9,907 nt of DNA, from positions 1 through 9,907 of the forward strand of contig CBDBFH010000026.1 in the NCBI GenBank assembly GCA_965204775.1. Reading direction: 5' to 3'. The notes beneath the pieces were generated by a model, which did no database searches, was not told the DNA's origin, and saw only the letters and a program-made list of their open reading frames with translations. Origin of the DNA: CBDBFH01 sp965204775 (GTDB lineage Bacteria > Pseudomonadota > Alphaproteobacteria > JAPOUT01 > G958296285). The position numbers were made by a program, and so were the translations under genes. Below, piece after piece: positions 1 through 6,812 of this stretch. Position 1 is the stretch's first letter, and each line of letters begins with the position of its first letter.

Positions 1-1
1 G

Positions 2-1183
2 GCGGATGAGGTGGCCGGAGCGCTGTCGCGGCAGGTGCAGGATCCTGACAGCTTCCTGCGGCTGTTCGAGGAGGCCATGCGCCATCCCGACCTCGTGGCG
101 CTGCCGCGCGCGGAGGGTCGGGCGGGGGATGGCGATCCACGGGTCTACACGACGCAGACACTGCTGGAGGCGGAACTGACGGCGCTGGATCGCGGGCTGC
201 GGCTGGCTGTGGCGCATGAGGCCGCGGTGCGCGCGGTCGGTCCGGACGCCGCATCTGACACCGCGCCGGGCGCGGCGGGGGATGGTGACCCGGTCCCGGA
301 GGCGGTCCCGACCACTGACAGAGCGCCGGACGCGCTTCTGACTGCGGATATTGTGGTGGGGCTTGATCCGGACCAGCGGGCGGCGTTCGAGGCGTTGCGC
401 GCGCGTCCGGAGCGCGGTCTGGATATCGTGCATGGGGGCACGGGATCGGGCAAGACGCGGCTGGCGGCGGCGCTGGCGCGCGCGGAGACGGCGGCGGGCC
501 GGGTTGTGTGTGTTGTCAGCCCGACGGAAGCGGGGCGGGGTGCGCTGCGGGAGGAGGGCGTCGCGGCGCTGACGCTGGCGGAGTATTTTGCGGACCCGGT
601 GCAGCGGAAACGGCAGGGCGACCCGGCGCGTGTTGTGATTGTCGATGATGCGCATGGTCTGGGGATTGCGCCGGGGTCGGGGGGATCGCGGGTGGATGTT
701 TTGCTGGCGCGGATCGAGGCCGAAGGCTCCAGGCTGATCGCATTGGTCAATCCGGCGCGGCGTCCGACGGCGGCGGGTCCGGTGTTTCAGCGGCTGGCGG
801 AGCGACTGGAGCAGGACGATCCGACCCGGGCTGTGCGGCTCACGGGGCTTCATGGGCCGGACCCATCGGCGACGGGGGAGTCGCTGCGGGCGCTGGCGAC
901 GGGTCTGCGGGGGTCCGGGGCAGCGGATGTGGCGGCGGAAGCGCTGCGGTGCGCGCGGGCGTCCGGGCTGATTGAGGCGGGCGGCGGTCGGGAGGCGGCG
1001 CTGGCGCGGGTCGCGCGCAACTATGTGGCGGACCGGCGCTCCGACCGCCTGGCGCTCGGCTGGGCGCGGGCGGACGCGGACGCGCTGACAACGGCCATCC
1101 GGGCGCGGCTTGATGCGGTTGACCCGGAGCGCCGGGTCTTTCAGGCCGAGGCGCACGGCCCGCTCAAGGGTCTGAGAGCCTGA
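2..1183 (+). CDS. 5' fragment: vestigial RecD/TraI-like helicase unit A, cut by an IS5-family element
   Basis: The frame is open from base 2 and surely continues upstream. Its first codons (ADEVAGALS) match ADDVAGQLS in unit C, so the GTG at 11 is not a credible native start. The order is an N-terminal subdomain ending in HPDLVAL and VYTT, a variable linker, DPDQRAAFEAL (the Q-motif-like entry), and Walker A GGTGSGKT with its lysine codon at 452. VVIVDDAHGL follows as a Walker B with DD instead of the usual DE. The motif III position reads VNPARRP rather than GDPxQLQP. LALGWARADADALTTAIR corresponds to the 2A motif LAxTxxDVxALNxAxR. The P-loop suggests nucleotide binding, but the other motifs suggest a non-motor helicase like TraI's vestigial domain. 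The TGA at 1181-1183 lies inside the IS left end, so the last codons are IS-derived. The fragment continues at 2104. Confidence 0.8.
   Translation, partial: ADEVAGALSRQVQDPDSFLRLFEEAMRHPDLVALPRAEGRAGDGDPRVYTTQTLLEAELTALDRGLRLAVAHEAAVRAVGPDAASDTAPGAAGDGDPVPEAVPTTDRAPDALLTADIVVGLDPDQRAAFEALRARPERGLDIVHGGTGSGKTRLAAALARAETAAGRVVCVVSPTEAGRGALREEGVAALTLAEYFADPVQRKRQGDPARVVIVDDAHGLGIAPGSGGSRVDVLLARIEAEGSRLIALVNPARRPTAAGPVFQRLAERLEQDDPTRAVRLTGLHGPDPSATGESLRALATGLRGSGAADVAAEALRCARASGLIEAGGGREAALARVARNYVADRRSDRLALGWARADADALTTAIRARLDAVDPERRVFQAEAHGPLKGLRA
1173..1175 (+). repeat. Target-site duplication (left copy), TGA
   Basis: TGA directly precedes the left inverted repeat and recurs directly after the right one at 2101-2103. 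A 3-bp TNA duplication is typical of the IS1031 subgroup of the IS5 family. Removing the IS and one copy joins GGT CTG AAA CCG in frame. Confidence 0.8.
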
Positions 1184-1193
1184 CCGAAAAGTA
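1176..1193 (+). repeat. IS5-family left terminal inverted repeat
   Basis: GAGCCTGACCGAAAAGTA matches the reverse complement of 2083-2100 at 13 of 18 positions: the outer eight bases plus an inner AAAGT block. These are the transposase binding and cleavage ends. Confidence 0.85.
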
Positions 1194-1241
1194 GTTGAAC
1201 GATATCATCGGGTTATGATTCTCTGAACTTTATTAGAAAAC

Positions 1242-1246
1242 GGAGG
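1242..1246 (+). promoter_or_regulatory. Ribosome binding site of the IS5-family transposase
   Basis: A strong GGAGG sits five bases before the ATG at 1252 and fixes that start, giving the N-terminus MPWDD. Confidence 0.75.
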
Positions 1247-1251
1247 ATCAG

Positions 1252-2082
1252 ATGCCCTGGGATGATGTCGCTCGCGCTCAACATACACGCAAAACAGACC
1301 GCTATCCAAGCGATATGTCAGACGATGAATGGTCGCTACTCGAACCGATGGTGCCGGCGGCACGGTGTGGCGGTCGTCCTCGAACGACGGATATGCGAGA
1401 AGTGGTAAATGCGATTTTCTACATCGGATCGACAGGGTGTCAATGGCGCGCTTTGCCAAAAGACTTCCCGCCCATGACGACTGTGCAGGGGTATTTCTAC
1501 AACTGGCGGAACGCGGGCGTGTTGGAAGCGATGAATGATCTGCTGGTCGTTGCTGCTCGTGAACTGGCGGACCGTGCCGCCGAGCCAACGGCGGGCGTGA
1601 TCGATAGCCAAAGCGTAAAAACTACGGAAAGCGGAGGCATTTGCGGCTATGACGCTGGCAAAAAGACCAAAGGGCGCAAGCGTCATATTGTGACCGACGT
1701 CCTCGGGCTTCTGCTGATGATCGTCGTTCATGCCGCCAACATCCAGGACCGTGACGGCGCTCCCGATCTGCTCAAGGATGCCGTTAAAAAGTTCCCATGT
1801 TTGCGCCATATTTTCACCGACGGTGGGTATGCAGGTGACAAGCTCCGACAAGCCATGGGTGACGAGTGGACACTGGAAACAGTCAAGCGACCTGACAAGG
1901 CAAAAGGCTTCGTTCTACTGCCCAGGCGATGGGTCGTTGAGCGTACTTTTGCATGGCTGGGCAGGTGTCGACGGTTAGCCAAAGACTGGGAACGCACAAT
2001 CGAAAGCTCAACAGCCTGGGCGCTCGTTGCCAGTATCCGCCTCCTGACACGCAGACTGGCAAGGCATTGCCATGCAACGTAA
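1252..2082 (+). CDS. IS5-family (IS1031-type) DDE transposase, complete
   Basis: This 276-residue protein catalyses cut-and-paste movement of the surrounding element. The N-terminal part (about residues 16-95, DRYPSDMSDDEWSLLEP onward) is the DUF4096-like segment common in this family. The catalytic triad is visible: D118 in VIDSQSVKTT, D190 in IFTDGGYAGD and E230 in WVVERTFAWLGRCRR. GYDAGKKTKGRKRHI, typical of the family, lies between the first two. Length and motifs are full, with no frameshift, so the protein is probably active. The start is supported by GGAGG at 1242-1246. The TAA stop at 2080-2082 lies just inside the right inverted repeat, leaving almost no spare sequence in the element. 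Confidence 0.95.
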   Translation: MPWDDVARAQHTRKTDRYPSDMSDDEWSLLEPMVPAARCGGRPRTTDMREVVNAIFYIGSTGCQWRALPKDFPPMTTVQGYFYNWRNAGVLEAMNDLLVVAARELADRAAEPTAGVIDSQSVKTTESGGICGYDAGKKTKGRKRHIVTDVLGLLLMIVVHAANIQDRDGAPDLLKDAVKKFPCLRHIFTDGGYAGDKLRQAMGDEWTLETVKRPDKAKGFVLLPRRWVVERTFAWLGRCRRLAKDWERTIESSTAWALVASIRLLTRRLARHCHAT

Positions 2083-2100
2083 AACTTTAGATTCAGGCTC
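2083..2100 (-). repeat. IS5-family right terminal inverted repeat
   Basis: Its reverse complement reads GAGCCTGAATCTAAAGTT, pairing with 1176-1193. It starts directly after the transposase stop codon. Confidence 0.85.
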
Positions 2101-2103
2101 TGA
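2101..2103 (+). repeat. Target-site duplication (right copy), TGA
   Basis: This is the second copy of the TGA at 1173-1175 and marks where host sequence resumes. Confidence 0.8.
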
Positions 2104-2147
2104 AACCGGGCGACCGGATCCGGTTTGCCACCGGCGGGCAGCCCGGG

Positions 2148-5051
2148 GTGCGGACCTATGACGCGGGCGTGGTCGGGTCCGGCACTGTGGGATCCCCCCG
2201 CCCGCAGGTTGCGCGGGGCGAGATGGCGGAGGTTCTGGGCCGGGACGGCGTCGGGGCCCTGCGGCTGCGGGTGACGGGTGCGGCGGGCACACGGGAGATG
2301 GCGGTGCCTGCGGAGGGTCCCTTGCCTGCCTGGCACTTTGCGTTTGCCTCGACGCTCATGGCGTCTGCGGGGCGGCGGCATGAGAGTGCGCATGTTCTGG
2401 CGTCTCCGGGGATGGACCGGGAGATGTTTGCGGTGGGGGCACATGTTGCGCGGTCCGCGCTCAGGGTGGTGCTGGCGGTGGAGGGATCGCGGCTTGACGG
2501 GGCGCTGGAAAAAATCGCGGCGCGGGTCCGGATGCCCCGGTCGGGGCTGGATTACGGGTTCGATCCGGCCCGCACCATGGCCGCCGCACGGACAGCGGAG
2601 GGGCCTGCCGCGCGGGACGGTGATATTGCGGTGGCGCCGGACCCCGGTCCGGACCGGGAAGCGCTTGCGGCACTGGCCCGGGTGCCGCGTGTGTCGCGGA
2701 GCGCGGCACAGGTGCGGGCGCAGAACGTGGCCTGGCTGACAGAAAATCCGGAGCAGGTACTGGCGATCGTGCAAAGCAACCGGGGGGTGTTTTCCGAAGC
2801 GGATGTCCGGCAGGCGCTGCGGGTGCGGCTTGGCGGCGGCATGGGCGAGGCGGCGCTGCGGGAGGTCGGGGACCGGGTGATGGGGTCGGGTGATCTGGTC
2901 CGCCTCGCGCGTCCGGGTCCGGATGGCGCGCCGCAATACACGACAACCGCGCGGGCCGGGCTTCCGGGGCAATTGCGGACCGATGCGGCGGCGCTGGCCG
3001 GGGCGCGCTTTGCCCCGGGGGCGGAGGAGCCGGGCACAGAGGCAGCCTCGGCGCGGCCCCGGTGGTGGCGCGGGGATGGGCTTGATCGTCTCAACCCCGG
3101 CCAGCTGCTGGCGGCGGAAGCAATGCTGGATCCTGCGCGTCTGACGCTGGTGACGGGCCACGCGGGCACCGGCAAGACGCGCACGTTGGCGGCGGTAGCG
3201 GCACAATGGCAGGCGCGGGGTGTTCCTGTTCTGGCGGGCGCGGCGTCGGGCAAGGCGACGGATGAGCTGGCGGCGGAGCTTGCAGGTGTCGAGACGGCGA
3301 CGCTGGCAGGCTGGGAGGCCCGCTGGGCGCGGGGCGAGGGCCTGCCCGGCGCGGCCCCGATGGTGGGCGACACTGTTGGCGACACTGTGACCGACAGGTC
3401 AGGTGAGGGTGCAGATGAGGGTGCGGGGCGCGGGTTTGTGTTCCTGATGGACGAGGCGGGCATGGTGGGGGCTGGCCAGTGGGCGCGGGTGCAGGCGCGG
3501 GTGCTGGCAATGGGGGGCAAGCTGATTGCGGTGGGCGATCCTGAACAGCTGCAACCGGTTTCGGATCTGCCGGGTTTTGCGATTGCGGAACGGGCGGCGG
3601 GGGGCAGCGCGGTGATCGACATCGTGGTGCGGCAACAGAGTGCGGGCGATGCGCAGGCGACCGGGGATCTGGCGCGCGGAGGGCCGGACATTGCCCGGGC
3701 CCTGCAACATTACGCCGGGCGCGGCGCGCTGCGGCTGGACCCGGAGGTGCGGGCCGATCCGGTGGGGGCGCTGGCGCGGGATTTTGTCGCGGGACTGACG
3801 CCGGGGGAGGAGACCGGAACGCAGATCGCGTTGGCCTACAGCAACCGGGATGTGGCGGATCTGAACGACGCGATCCACGCGCGCGCGCTGGCAGGGGGTG
3901 TGATCGGGGCGCGGAGCGTGCGGCAATACGGAGAGATCACCCGGGTGTTCGCGCGTGCGGGCGGGTCGCAGGACCACGGGGGAGAGGACCGTGTGCGGGT
4001 GCCGCTGTCGCTGGGGGAGGGCGCGCGGATCACACTGACGCGGGCGCATGTCGCGAGCGGACGGCCGCGCTCGAGCTTCGGGACGGTTGTGGCCACACGG
4101 GAGAGCGGGATCGACGTGCGGTTTGACGGGGCAGAGGAGATCTGCGCGCTCGATCTGTCGGAGTTCAGGGATCTGGACTACGGCTATGCGGCAACGGTGC
4201 ACCGGTCACAGGGGTTGTCGGCGGATCGGGTGCATGTGCTGCCGCACCGGCGCATGCACCGGCATGCGGTCTATGTGGCGCTGTCGCGGCATCGAGAGGC
4301 GGTTTCGGTCTACGGGCGCGTGGGACATATGGAATGTCTGGCGGACCTGACGCGTCTGGGACAGGCGGGGGGCCATCTGGATATGGATGCGGCGGAGATC
4401 GACCGGCTGGCCGGGAAGGGACCTGCGGCCGGGATGGTGCCGGGTGCGGAGATCGCGGGGCCGGCCGGCCGGGCGGATTGGCAGGCGATGACCGGCTCGA
4501 CGCTTGTGCCTGCGGGCGGGGGGCTTGCGGGGGATGCGGCGCTGATGGGCGTGGCGGAACGTGTGGCGGGGTTGATGGCGGCGGAGTATCGCCCGGGACA
4601 GGCGCTCCTGCGCGCGGAGGCTCCGGAGAGGGCGCGGCGGGTCGCGCAGGAACCGCAGAGCGTGATCGACGATCTTCTGCGCCGCAATTCCGTGTTCCGG
4701 GCGGACGATGTGGCGGGGCAGCTGTCGGCGGTGATTGCGGAGCCGGAAACCTTCCTGCGGCTGTTCGGGCAGGCGATGCGTCACCCGGATCTGGTTGTTC
4801 TGGCGGAGACCGACGGGTCCGGGCGGGGTCCGGTCTACAGCACCGGCACGCGGATCCGGCGGGAGACGGGGGCGGTGGACCGGGGGGCGCGGCTGGCGCT
4901 CGCGCTGGAGCAGCCGGGGGCGCCGACGGTGATGCTGGATGATCTGCAAACGCGGGATCCGGCGCTCCGGGACCGGCTGGCGTCCCTGCCGGAGAGATAT
5001 GACCGAAAGTTGGTGACGGCCACGATCAGGCGGCAACTTGAATTTGCTTGA
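2148..5051 (+). CDS. Middle fragment: end of vestigial unit A, complete RecD/TraI-like helicase unit B, start of unit C
   Basis: Host sequence in this frame begins at 2101-2103. The first possible start, GTG 2148, lacks a clear ribosome binding site. From that GTG, residues 20-150 finish unit A: AEVLGRDG, WHFAFASTL, SAHVLASPGMDRE and LDYGFDPA occupy the motif V/VI positions but lack the catalytic consensus. Unit B is a full SF1B helicase: VFSEADVRQAL (214-224), Walker A GHAGTGKT (337-344, K343), DEAG (435-438), GDPEQLQPV (463-471), ALAYSNRDVADLN (561-573), motif V YAATVHRSQGLSADRVHVL (680-698) and motif VI VYVALSRHRE (708-717). ATP-driven 5'-3' unwinding is expected from the family. Unit C begins at VIDDLLRRNSVF (839-850). 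The last codons, from about RYDRKL, are IS256-derived, and the stop overlaps the convergent transposase gene by 26 bases. Confidence 0.85.
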   Translation: MRTYDAGVVGSGTVGSPRPQVARGEMAEVLGRDGVGALRLRVTGAAGTREMAVPAEGPLPAWHFAFASTLMASAGRRHESAHVLASPGMDREMFAVGAHVARSALRVVLAVEGSRLDGALEKIAARVRMPRSGLDYGFDPARTMAAARTAEGPAARDGDIAVAPDPGPDREALAALARVPRVSRSAAQVRAQNVAWLTENPEQVLAIVQSNRGVFSEADVRQALRVRLGGGMGEAALREVGDRVMGSGDLVRLARPGPDGAPQYTTTARAGLPGQLRTDAAALAGARFAPGAEEPGTEAASARPRWWRGDGLDRLNPGQLLAAEAMLDPARLTLVTGHAGTGKTRTLAAVAAQWQARGVPVLAGAASGKATDELAAELAGVETATLAGWEARWARGEGLPGAAPMVGDTVGDTVTDRSGEGADEGAGRGFVFLMDEAGMVGAGQWARVQARVLAMGGKLIAVGDPEQLQPVSDLPGFAIAERAAGGSAVIDIVVRQQSAGDAQATGDLARGGPDIARALQHYAGRGALRLDPEVRADPVGALARDFVAGLTPGEETGTQIALAYSNRDVADLNDAIHARALAGGVIGARSVRQYGEITRVFARAGGSQDHGGEDRVRVPLSLGEGARITLTRAHVASGRPRSSFGTVVATRESGIDVRFDGAEEICALDLSEFRDLDYGYAATVHRSQGLSADRVHVLPHRRMHRHAVYVALSRHREAVSVYGRVGHMECLADLTRLGQAGGHLDMDAAEIDRLAGKGPAAGMVPGAEIAGPAGRADWQAMTGSTLVPAGGGLAGDAALMGVAERVAGLMAAEYRPGQALLRAEAPERARRVAQEPQSVIDDLLRRNSVFRADDVAGQLSAVIAEPETFLRLFGQAMRHPDLVVLAETDGSGRGPVYSTGTRIRRETGAVDRGARLALALEQPGAPTVMLDDLQTRDPALRDRLASLPERYDRKLVTATIRRQLEFA
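4662..4992 (+). repeat. N-terminal subdomain of helicase unit C, homologous copy of the window start
   Basis: The encoded VFRADDVAG and FLRLFGQAMRHPDLVVL parallel ADEVAG and FLRLFEEAMRHPDLVAL at 2-103. Nucleotides are also alike, for example TTCCTGCGGCTGTTCG in both copies (starts 51 and 4752). The segment marks the start of the third helicase unit. The IS256-family element cuts it off before the P-loop. Confidence 0.8.
4993..5021 (+). repeat. IS256-family terminal inverted repeat (transposase 3' side)
   Basis: It starts AGAGATATGACCGAAAGTTG and matches the reverse complement of 6352-6380, differing only at repeat positions 10 and 28. The outermost A may be host sequence. Confidence 0.85.
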
Positions 5052-6282
5052 TCCCGTCTTTGAACTCAACCCCCTGGATGACTTCGGACAAGCGATTGGC
5101 GCCGGTCAGCTTTCGCCACTTCTTCATTGCGGACATCATCAGCCGGAAAACCATGGCCAGGCCGGTCTTGCGGTTTAAGCATCCCCTGGTCTTTCTGGTT
5201 CGGTTTCGCACCGTGGCGAATACGCTCTCGATGGGATTCGTGGTCCGGATATGCTTCCAGTGCTCGGCTGGAAAATCATAGAACGCCAGCAGGTCGTCGC
5301 GGTCCCTGGTCAGTTTGGCCACGGCGTTCTCGTATTTGACGCCATAAGTTTCGACGAAGAGGTCAAAAGCCGCCTCAGCTTCTTTCTTCGTCTCCGCCAT
5401 CCAGATGTCCTGCAGATCTGCCTTGGCCTTGTCATGCAGCGACCTGGGCAGCGCTCCAGTGACGTTAGCCGTCTTGTGAACCCAGCAACGCTGTTCGCGA
5501 GTGCCGGGGTAAACATCCCGCAGGGCCGTCCAGAACCCAAGGGCCCCGTCGCCGACGGCCAGTTCAGGCGGGGTGTTCAATCCACGCTTCTTAAGGCTGC
5601 GAAGAAGGTCGCGCCAACTGTCGGCGTTCTCGCGAAACCCATCCCGGATCGCCAGAACATCCTTCTCACCGTATTCATCAGCACCGATAATTACCAGTAT
5701 ACATTGGCGGTCTCCATCCAGACGAGGCGTGAAGTAGACCCCATCGGCCCAGAAGTAAACGTACCGTCTCGTCGACAGATCGCGCTTGCTCCAGACCTGG
5801 AACTCATCCCACCAGGTCTTCTTCAGCCGTGAGATGGTTGAGGCTGACAGGCCCTCTGCTTCAGGCCCGAGAAGCGCGGCCAGCGCCTCACTGAAATCCC
5901 CTGTGGAGATGCCTTTCAGGTAGAGCCAGGGCAGCAGCTCTTCCACAGATTTTGCCTTGCGCAGGTAAGGTGGCACGATCTTCGATGTGAAGCGGATCTT
6001 GCTGCCGTCCGCATTCTTGCCGCGATCGCGGACACGCGGAACCTGAACCGCGATCTTGCCGATCCCGGTCATGACCTCCCGTTCCGGCAGAAAACCGTGG
6101 CGGACGAGGCGCTGGCGGCCTTCTTCATCGAGAAGATGCAGATGCTCTGCGATGAAACCGGCGACCTCCGCGCGCACGGCGCTGGCAAGAAGCTCGCGGG
6201 CACCGGCCTGAATGACCTCTGTCAGAGGATCAGGTGAAAGCTCCGATGGAAGATCAAATGGAATAGCTGTAGATTTGGCCAT
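5026..6282 (-). CDS. IS256-family (Mutator-type) DDE transposase, complete
   Basis: This 418-residue protein moves the surrounding IS256-type element. It has the usual family length and order: an N-terminal DNA-binding half with VPRVRDRG (81-88) and YLRKAKSVEELLPWLYLKGI (106-125), then the catalytic core. The DDE residues are D180 in YFWADGVY, D245 in AVGDGALGFW and E352 in TTNPIESVFATVRNR. The family-typical C-x-x-H (RCWVHKTANV, C266 and H269) is also present. The ATG at 6282 is preceded by AGAGGA. No disruption is visible, so the enzyme is likely functional. It is convergent with the interrupted helicase fragment and overlaps the tail of that reading frame by 26 bases inside the IS. Confidence 0.96.
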   Translation of the reverse strand: MAKSTAIPFDLPSELSPDPLTEVIQAGARELLASAVRAEVAGFIAEHLHLLDEEGRQRLVRHGFLPEREVMTGIGKIAVQVPRVRDRGKNADGSKIRFTSKIVPPYLRKAKSVEELLPWLYLKGISTGDFSEALAALLGPEAEGLSASTISRLKKTWWDEFQVWSKRDLSTRRYVYFWADGVYFTPRLDGDRQCILVIIGADEYGEKDVLAIRDGFRENADSWRDLLRSLKKRGLNTPPELAVGDGALGFWTALRDVYPGTREQRCWVHKTANVTGALPRSLHDKAKADLQDIWMAETKKEAEAAFDLFVETYGVKYENAVAKLTRDRDDLLAFYDFPAEHWKHIRTTNPIESVFATVRNRTRKTRGCLNRKTGLAMVFRLMMSAMKKWRKLTGANRLSEVIQGVEFKDGIKQIQVAA

Positions 6283-6291
6283 GGTGGCATA

Positions 6292-6297
6292 TCCTCT
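6292..6297 (-). promoter_or_regulatory. Ribosome binding site of the IS256-family transposase
   Basis: On the minus strand AGAGGA lies nine bases before the ATG at 6282 and supports that start. A TATCAT (6333-6338) and TTGGTG (6358-6363, inside the inverted repeat) could form a weak promoter with 19-base spacing; this is speculative. Confidence 0.55.
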
Positions 6298-6351
6298 CTT
6301 TCTGAGAATTCGCGGCTTTTGGTATCACCGCTATGATATGACGCCCCTTCG

Positions 6352-6380
6352 GACCGTCACCAACTTTCGGGCATATCTCT
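6352..6380 (-). repeat. IS256-family terminal inverted repeat (transposase 5' side)
   Basis: Its reverse complement starts AGAGATATGCCCGAAAGTTG and pairs with 4993-5021. Host coding sequence (SAGEQRD) resumes at the end of it. Confidence 0.85.
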
Positions 6381-6812
6381 GCCGGCGAGCAGCGCGATGT
6401 GCTCTGGCATGTGATGGCGCCGGGGCGGCTCCGGCTGGTCCGGGGCGAGGCGGGCAGTGGCAAGACGCGGGTGGCGGCGGAAACGGCTGGGCTGCACGCA
6501 GCGGCCGGCTGGCAGGTGCTGGTGGTGGCCCCGACGGGGGCCGGTCTTTCGGCTCTGGAAAGCGCGGGGGTGGACCGCCCCCGCACCCTGCATCGCTTCA
6601 TGGCGGACACGGCGCCGTCCGGCCCCGGTGCGGACGAAACACGGGGGCGGGTCCAGCTCGATCCGGCCACGGTGGTTGTGCTGGACGATGCCGGGCGTCT
6701 CGGGGGCGAGGAGGTGGCGGCGCTGCTGGAGCGGGTCGAGGAGAGCGGCGCGCGGATGGTGGCGTTCATGGGCGGGGAAGAACACAGGCCCCGATGGGTG
6801 CGGGTGCGGTGA
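6378..6812 (+). CDS. Helicase unit C fragment with P-loop, ends at a frameshift
   Basis: Frame 0 enters from the IS end and reads SAGEQRDVLWHVMAPGRLRL, the usual helicase entry (LSxEQrxal). Walker A GEAGSGKT follows at 6444-6467, then VLVVAPTGAG and a Walker B position VVVLDDAGRLGG, again DD instead of DE. The segment ESGARMVAFMGGEEHRP parallels AEGSRLIALVNPARRP of unit A, so motif III is degenerate in the same place. Homology then stops: RWVRVR and a TGA (6810-6812) are out-of-frame sequence. The first in-frame start is GTG 6399, in mid-domain with no good ribosome binding site, so this is a remnant rather than an independent gene. Unit C continues in another frame at 6794/6812. Confidence 0.75.
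   Translation, partial: SAGEQRDVLWHVMAPGRLRLVRGEAGSGKTRVAAETAGLHAAAGWQVLVVAPTGAGLSALESAGVDRPRTLHRFMADTAPSGPGADETRGRVQLDPATVVVLDDAGRLGGEEVAALLERVEESGARMVAFMGGEEHRPRWVRVR
6785..6796 (+). other. Frameshift site joining the two parts of helicase unit C
   Basis: Homology to unit A runs in frame 0 up to GGEEHRP (through about 6789) and in frame 2 from MGAGAVMRALE (6794). Adding one base in the GGCCCC run would fuse them. The same place in unit A (about 760-785) is uninterrupted. It looks like a one-base deletion, or possibly a sequencing error in a C run. Confidence 0.65.

Larger units (their letters stand above)
1176..2100 (+). mobile_element. IS5-family insertion sequence, IS1031-like, complete, 925 bp
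   Basis: The element starts GAGCCTGA and ends TCAGGCTC, holds one full-length transposase gene, and is flanked by a TGA duplication. The 925-bp length, the TNA target and the GAGCCTGA terminus fit the IS1031 subgroup of IS5. Its base composition is visibly less GC-rich than the flanking host gene. It lies in the same orientation as the gene it interrupts and introduces an early TGA at 1181. In the 68-76 bases before the transposase there is TTGAAC at 1195-1200 and TATGAT at 1214-1219. Their 13-base spacing is too short for a confident promoter. Confidence 0.9.
4993..6379 (-). mobile_element. IS256-family insertion sequence, complete, about 1.39 kb
   Basis: The element is bounded by near-perfect 29-bp inverted repeats (4993-5021 and 6352-6380, 27 of 29 matching) and carries one full-length Mutator-type transposase on the minus strand. 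Its GC content is visibly lower than the host gene. It separates the N-terminal subdomain of helicase unit C from the P-loop region. TGCCGG lies on both flanks (4987-4992 and 6380-6385), but a clean 8-9 bp duplication cannot be aligned exactly with symmetric IS ends, so the boundaries are uncertain by a few bases. Confidence 0.88.

Noticed and set aside
11..13. GTG at 11 as a native start codon
   Set aside because: The codons before it (A-D-E) continue the homology to ADDVAG of unit C, so the frame clearly comes from upstream of the window.
1728..3206. 492-codon open frame on the minus strand
   Set aside because: It crosses the IS right end into the helicase gene, has low-complexity Arg/Pro/His composition, and opposes two well-supported plus-strand genes.
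2552..3691. 379-codon minus-strand frame opposite helicase unit B
   Set aside because: Its Ser/Ala/Pro-rich shadow composition and exact overlap with conserved helicase motifs on the other strand argue against it.
6783..6800. Programmed -1 frameshifting at GGCCCCGA
   Set aside because: It does not fit an X XXY YYZ slippery heptamer in frame, I see no convincing downstream structure, and unit A needs no frameshift at the matching position.
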